From: Streptomyces rubellomurinus | GTDB taxonomy: Bacteria; Actinomycetota; Actinomycetes; Streptomycetales; Streptomycetaceae | Direction of reading: 5' to 3' | Assembly (NCBI RefSeq): GCF_000961885.1 | Contig: NZ_JZKH01000042.1 | Span: 1 to 64,000, forward strand | DNA length: 64,000 nt | Shown here: one piece after another, positions 61,184-64,000 of the stretch | Layout: each line of letters opens with the position of its first letter | Position numbering within the stretch: position 1 is the first letter of the stretch | Notes under the pieces: model-generated | Seen by the model: only the letters and a program-made list of their open reading frames with translations | Databases searched by the model: none | What the model was told of the DNA's origin: nothing | Position numbers and translations under genes: made by a program

Positions 61184-62317
61184 ATGACCCCACCCCTGCG
61201 CGTCCTCGTCCACGGCGGCGGCATCGGCGGCCTCACCGCCGCCACCGCCCTCGCCCGGAACGGCCACCACGTCGACGTCGCCGAACTGCGCGACGGGCCG
61301 GAGGCCCTCGGCGTCGGCATCATCCAGCCCTCCAACGCCCTGCACGTGATGCGCGAGATCGGCGTGCTCGACGCCTGCCTCGCCGCCGGCTTCGCCTGGG
61401 AGGCACTGACCGTCTGCGACCCGGCCGGCGCCGTCCTCGCCCGCATCCCCCAGCCCCGGATGGGCGAGGCGCCCGCCGCCAACGGCATCCCCCGCCCGGC
61501 CCTCGCCCGCGTCCTCGCCGAGGCCGCCGCGGCCGCCGGCGCCGCGCTGCGCTTCGGCACCACCATCGCCGAACTCGCCGAGGACGCCCGGGGCGTGGAC
61601 GTCACCCTCACCGACGGCCACCACACCCGCTACGACCTGGTGGTCGGCTTCGACGGCATCGGCTCGCCGCTGCGCCGCCGCCTCCACGGCGACGCCTACC
61701 GGCCCGAGTACACCGGCTTCGCCAACTGGCGCGTCACCCTGCCGCGTTCGCCCGGACTGGACGGCGTGCTGATGTCCACCGGCAACCTCAAGGCGAAGGC
61801 GCTGCTCACCCCGATCAGCGACGAACTCATGTACCTGGGCTCGGTGTTCGCCGAGGCCGAGGACTTCCGCCCCGACCCGCAGCGGGCCCACGAGCAGCTG
61901 CACGAGCGCCTGGCCGGCTTCGGCGGCCCGATCGCCGAAGCCCTCGCCCAGGTCACCGACCCGGCCGCCGTGGTGTACTCGCGGATCTCCCAGGTCGCCG
62001 TCGAGGGGCCCTGGCACCTCGGCCGGATCGTGCTGGCCGGCGACGCCGCGCACGCCTCCACCCCGCACCTCGCCCAGGGCGCCGCGATGGCCGTCGAGGA
62101 CGCCCTCGTCCTCGCCCAGGCCCTGGACGCCGCCCCCGACGTCCCGTCCGCGCTCACCGCCTGGGAGGAGCGGCGCAGGCCGCGCGCCCTGTGGGTTCAG
62201 GCGCTCTCCCGGGCCGTCCTCAAGCAGGAGACCGGCACCCCCACCACCGAGGAGGAGGACGCCCTGCTCAAGGTCGGCGTCCCCGGCGCGGCCCACGTCC
62301 TCGTCCAGCCGTACTGA
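61184..62317 (+). CDS. FAD-dependent monooxygenase
   Basis: A 377-residue class A flavin monooxygenase. The FAD-binding GxGxxG appears as HGGGIGGLTAATALARNGH at the N-terminus; the DG motif is VVGFDGIGSPLRR and the GD motif is RIVLAGDAAHASTPHLAQG. The hydroxylated substrate is unknown. It follows cvnD by 42 bp and ends before a strong terminator, so it belongs to the conservon operon. Many conservons end in a P450; here a flavoenzyme may take that place. Confidence 0.92.
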   Translation: MTPPLRVLVHGGGIGGLTAATALARNGHHVDVAELRDGPEALGVGIIQPSNALHVMREIGVLDACLAAGFAWEALTVCDPAGAVLARIPQPRMGEAPAANGIPRPALARVLAEAAAAAGAALRFGTTIAELAEDARGVDVTLTDGHHTRYDLVVGFDGIGSPLRRRLHGDAYRPEYTGFANWRVTLPRSPGLDGVLMSTGNLKAKALLTPISDELMYLGSVFAEAEDFRPDPQRAHEQLHERLAGFGGPIAEALAQVTDPAAVVYSRISQVAVEGPWHLGRIVLAGDAAHASTPHLAQGAAMAVEDALVLAQALDAAPDVPSALTAWEERRRPRALWVQALSRAVLKQETGTPTTEEEDALLKVGVPGAAHVLVQPY

Positions 62318-62374
62318 GGCCGGCCGCACTGAGCCCTGCCGTACGGAGCCCGGCCGGCCTGCTGACGCACCCCG

Positions 62375-62410
62375 GGGCTCCCGCGCGTACTTGCCACCGC
62401 GCGGGAGCCC
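62375..62410 (+). terminator. Terminator of the conservon operon
   Basis: GGGCTCCCGCGCG (62375-62387) and its exact complement (62398-62410) form a 13-bp stem with a 10-base loop. It follows the monooxygenase stop by 58 bp and precedes the aminotransferase by 50 bp, separating the two units. Confidence 0.82.
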
Positions 62411-62460
62411 GTAGCAGGCTGGCGGGCGACCTGAACGGCCATCAGTCCGGGGGGTTTCCG

Positions 62461-63585
62461 GTGACGCAGGCGTCCCTGTTCCGCATGCTCGACCTGCACG
62501 AGGAGATCGAACGCGAGCGGCAGCGGCCCGGCGGGCGGCTGTTCGTCTCCGACTACAACGGCGGCCACCCCTTCGTCGCCGACTACCTCGGCCCGCTCGC
62601 CGACACCCCGCCGCACCGCCTCACCGACGTCACCCGCTACGCCGCCCTCGGCGAGGACCACGCGCTGCGCGCCAAGATCGCCCGGCTGCACAGCCGTTGG
62701 GACGGCGTGGCGATCGGCCCGGAACAGGTCATCCCGGCCGCCGGGTCCAGCGGCCTGCTCGGCACCTTCTGCACCTGGCTGCGGCTCACCGGCGTGCGCC
62801 GGGTCCACTACCTGCCGCCCGTCTACTACAAGTTCGCCTACTTCTTCCGACAGTTCGGCATCGAGCCCGTCCCGGTCAGCCCGCTGCACGCCCACCAGCC
62901 GGGCTTCACGGCCGAGTTGCCCGACGAGCGGAGCGTCCTGCTGCTCACCGACCCGCTCTGGTACACCGGGCGGCCCGTTCCGGCCGGGCTCCTCGCCCGG
63001 ATCGCCGAGTGGCAACTGGCCACGGGCTCCACGGTGTTCGTCGACGGGACGTTCCAGTACCTGCGCTGGGACGGCGGCCGCCGCGAGGAGAGCGCCGCAC
63101 TGCCCGCCGACCTCACCCTGCGCCTGGTCTGCCCCACCAAGTCCCTGTCGATCCACGGCTACCGCTGCGCCCACCTGATCACCCCCTGCGCCCTGCGCGA
63201 ACCGCTCGCCGAGCTGCACCTCAACCTGCACGGGGACGCCACCGCCGCCGACCGGCTGTTCGCCCACCGCGCCGCCGACCTGATGCTCGACGGCGAGGGC
63301 AACCGGCGGCTGATCGAGCACGTCCGCGCCAACCACCGCCGCCTGCTGGCCGGTGGCGCGCTGCTCGCCGACAGCCCGGTCGACACCGGCTACTTCCTGT
63401 TCGCCCGCCCCGCCGCGCCCGCCGACCGGCTGCTCGCCCTCGACCAGCGCCACTTCGAACTCACCGGCCACGAAGGCTTCGTACGGATCAACCTACTCAA
63501 CGAGCCCGCGCTGGAGGGGCTTCGCACGCTCGGAGCCCTCGGAACCATCGGAACTGACACTCGGGGCGCGCTCAGCGCGGGGTGA
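62461..63585 (+). CDS. PLP-dependent aminotransferase (fold type I)
   Basis: A 374-residue class I/II aminotransferase-like enzyme. AGSSGLLGTFCTWLRLTGV is the cofactor phosphate-binding loop, VFVDGTFQYLRWDGG contains the PLP-pyridine Asp, LVCPTKSLSIHGYR carries the Schiff-base Lys, and a C-terminal Arg (EGFVRINLLNEP) binds the substrate carboxylate. GTG at 62461 is preceded by GGGGGG. It may act in amino-acid or specialised metabolism; no clear pathway neighbour is seen. Its 3' end overlaps the convergent beta-lactamase-like gene by 14 bases. Confidence 0.87.
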   Translation: MTQASLFRMLDLHEEIERERQRPGGRLFVSDYNGGHPFVADYLGPLADTPPHRLTDVTRYAALGEDHALRAKIARLHSRWDGVAIGPEQVIPAAGSSGLLGTFCTWLRLTGVRRVHYLPPVYYKFAYFFRQFGIEPVPVSPLHAHQPGFTAELPDERSVLLLTDPLWYTGRPVPAGLLARIAEWQLATGSTVFVDGTFQYLRWDGGRREESAALPADLTLRLVCPTKSLSIHGYRCAHLITPCALREPLAELHLNLHGDATAADRLFAHRAADLMLDGEGNRRLIEHVRANHRRLLAGGALLADSPVDTGYFLFARPAAPADRLLALDQRHFELTGHEGFVRINLLNEPALEGLRTLGALGTIGTDTRGALSAG

Positions 63586-64000
63586 TCTCCGCGCGGCGCC
63601 GCCACACCGCCGCCGAGACGCGGGCGAGCAGGCGGGCCGCCGGGTCGGTGCGGTCGCTGCCGTCGGCGAGCGGGCCGGTGTAGCAGACCGCGAGGAGGTA
63701 GGGCGGGCAGTCCGGCGGGTGCACCAGGCCGACGCAGTGCCGGGCGCCGGGGACCCAGCCGTTCTTGAAGGCGATCCGGGTGCCCGGCGGCAGCCCGGCC
63801 GCGAGGTCCACCCGGAAGGCGTTGCGCTCCAGCAGGGCCAGCAGCTCCGGCTCGTCGGCGAGCGAGCGCAGCAGCCGCACCAAGTCCCGCGCGGTGACCA
63901 GGTTGTGGATGCCGGCGGAGCGCGCCGCGTAGTCCTCGATGCCGCGCGGGCTGGCGCTGCGGGTCGCCCCGGCACGGCGCCACACCTCGGCCACCGCCCG
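63572..64000 (-). CDS. Serine hydrolase of the class A beta-lactamase type (C-terminal part, runs off the window)
   Basis: The minus-strand frame enters from the right edge and ends at 63572, giving 142 visible codons. FKNGWVPGARHCVGLVHPP matches the KTG/KNG-type third motif of class A-like serine beta-lactamases and related hydrolases (Lys-Asn-Gly). It is followed by the beta strand LAVCYTGPL and a terminal helix ARLLARVSAAVWRRR. The SxxK and SDN motifs would lie beyond the window edge. Confidence 0.8.
   Translation of the reverse strand, partial: RAVAEVWRRAGATRSASPRGIEDYAARSAGIHNLVTARDLVRLLRSLADEPELLALLERNAFRVDLAAGLPPGTRIAFKNGWVPGARHCVGLVHPPDCPPYLLAVCYTGPLADGSDRTDPAARLLARVSAAVWRRRAEITPR

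Noticed and set aside
59096..62329. 1077-codon open frame on the minus strand opposite the conservon
   Set aside because: It is antisense to well-recognised cvnA-D and the monooxygenase, has Gly/Glu/Val/Arg-rich low-complexity composition and no domain. Such frames arise from GC-rich codon bias.

Overview
The window is chromosomal DNA of a filamentous actinomycete, most likely Streptomyces or Kitasatospora. The support is very high GC with strong third-position bias, GTG/TTG (and one probable CTG) starts, many GTGA/ATGA start-stop overlaps, a cvnABCD conservon, an XRE/DUF397/RsbW-like ATPase cluster, a SigE-type sigma factor and IdeR/DmdR-type iron boxes. No rRNA, tRNA, CRISPR array, integrase or transposase was seen.

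1-7955: catechol siderophore locus. dhbA, dhbC, dhbE, dhbB, a free aryl carrier protein and a truncated adenylation-like protein run leftward. A rightward M20 amidohydrolase follows, then the start of a leftward NRPS that leaves the window. Two iron boxes (731-749 and 7937-7955) sit at the promoters, so the locus should be iron-repressed.

8.0-16.2 kb: CapA-like lipoprotein, a universal-stress/DUF1876 fusion, a GDPD plus UMF1-type transporter operon, an M48 membrane protease, a MarR regulator and a membrane PP2C phosphatase.

16.2-23.6 kb: a branched-chain-amino-acid-type ABC system. A substrate-binding lipoprotein and a Ser/Ala-linker lipoprotein lie on the minus strand. A membrane protein with a CxxC motif, a fused LivH-LivM permease and two ATPases lie on the plus strand, the last three genes separated by start/stop-coupled mini-ORFs.

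23.6-28.4 kb: GNAT, SDR, an MDR-family quinone oxidoreductase and a kinase-LuxR hybrid. This block is flanked by two inverted copies of a roughly 240-bp element holding a long perfect palindrome, a CCGATCGG operator-like palindrome and a small transmembrane-peptide start.

28.5-39.5 kb: tyrosine phosphatase, orphan Imm1, methyltransferase, FtsX-like permease, urea transporter, hydrolase, a SigE-type sigma factor with its membrane partner, and a glycosyltransferase.

39.7-44.2 kb: the most interesting system, a two-gene NLR-like module. A small helical protein ends in a short VYMAG-D motif, and the 1362-residue STAND ATPase/WD40 protein translated after it carries the same motif near its N-terminus. 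This is the arrangement expected of amyloid-signalling bacterial NLR/effector pairs.

44.5-56.5 kb: accessory and housekeeping genes, including the XRE/DUF397 regulatory cluster, a four-cysteine secreted peptide, a SecD-P1-like lipoprotein, two paralogous Cys-containing small proteins and a YbaK-type deacylase.

56.8-64.0 kb: conservon cvnABCD with an FAD monooxygenase, a terminator, a fold-type I aminotransferase and the end of a beta-lactamase-like protein. Functions are assigned from motifs by reading; no database search was run.
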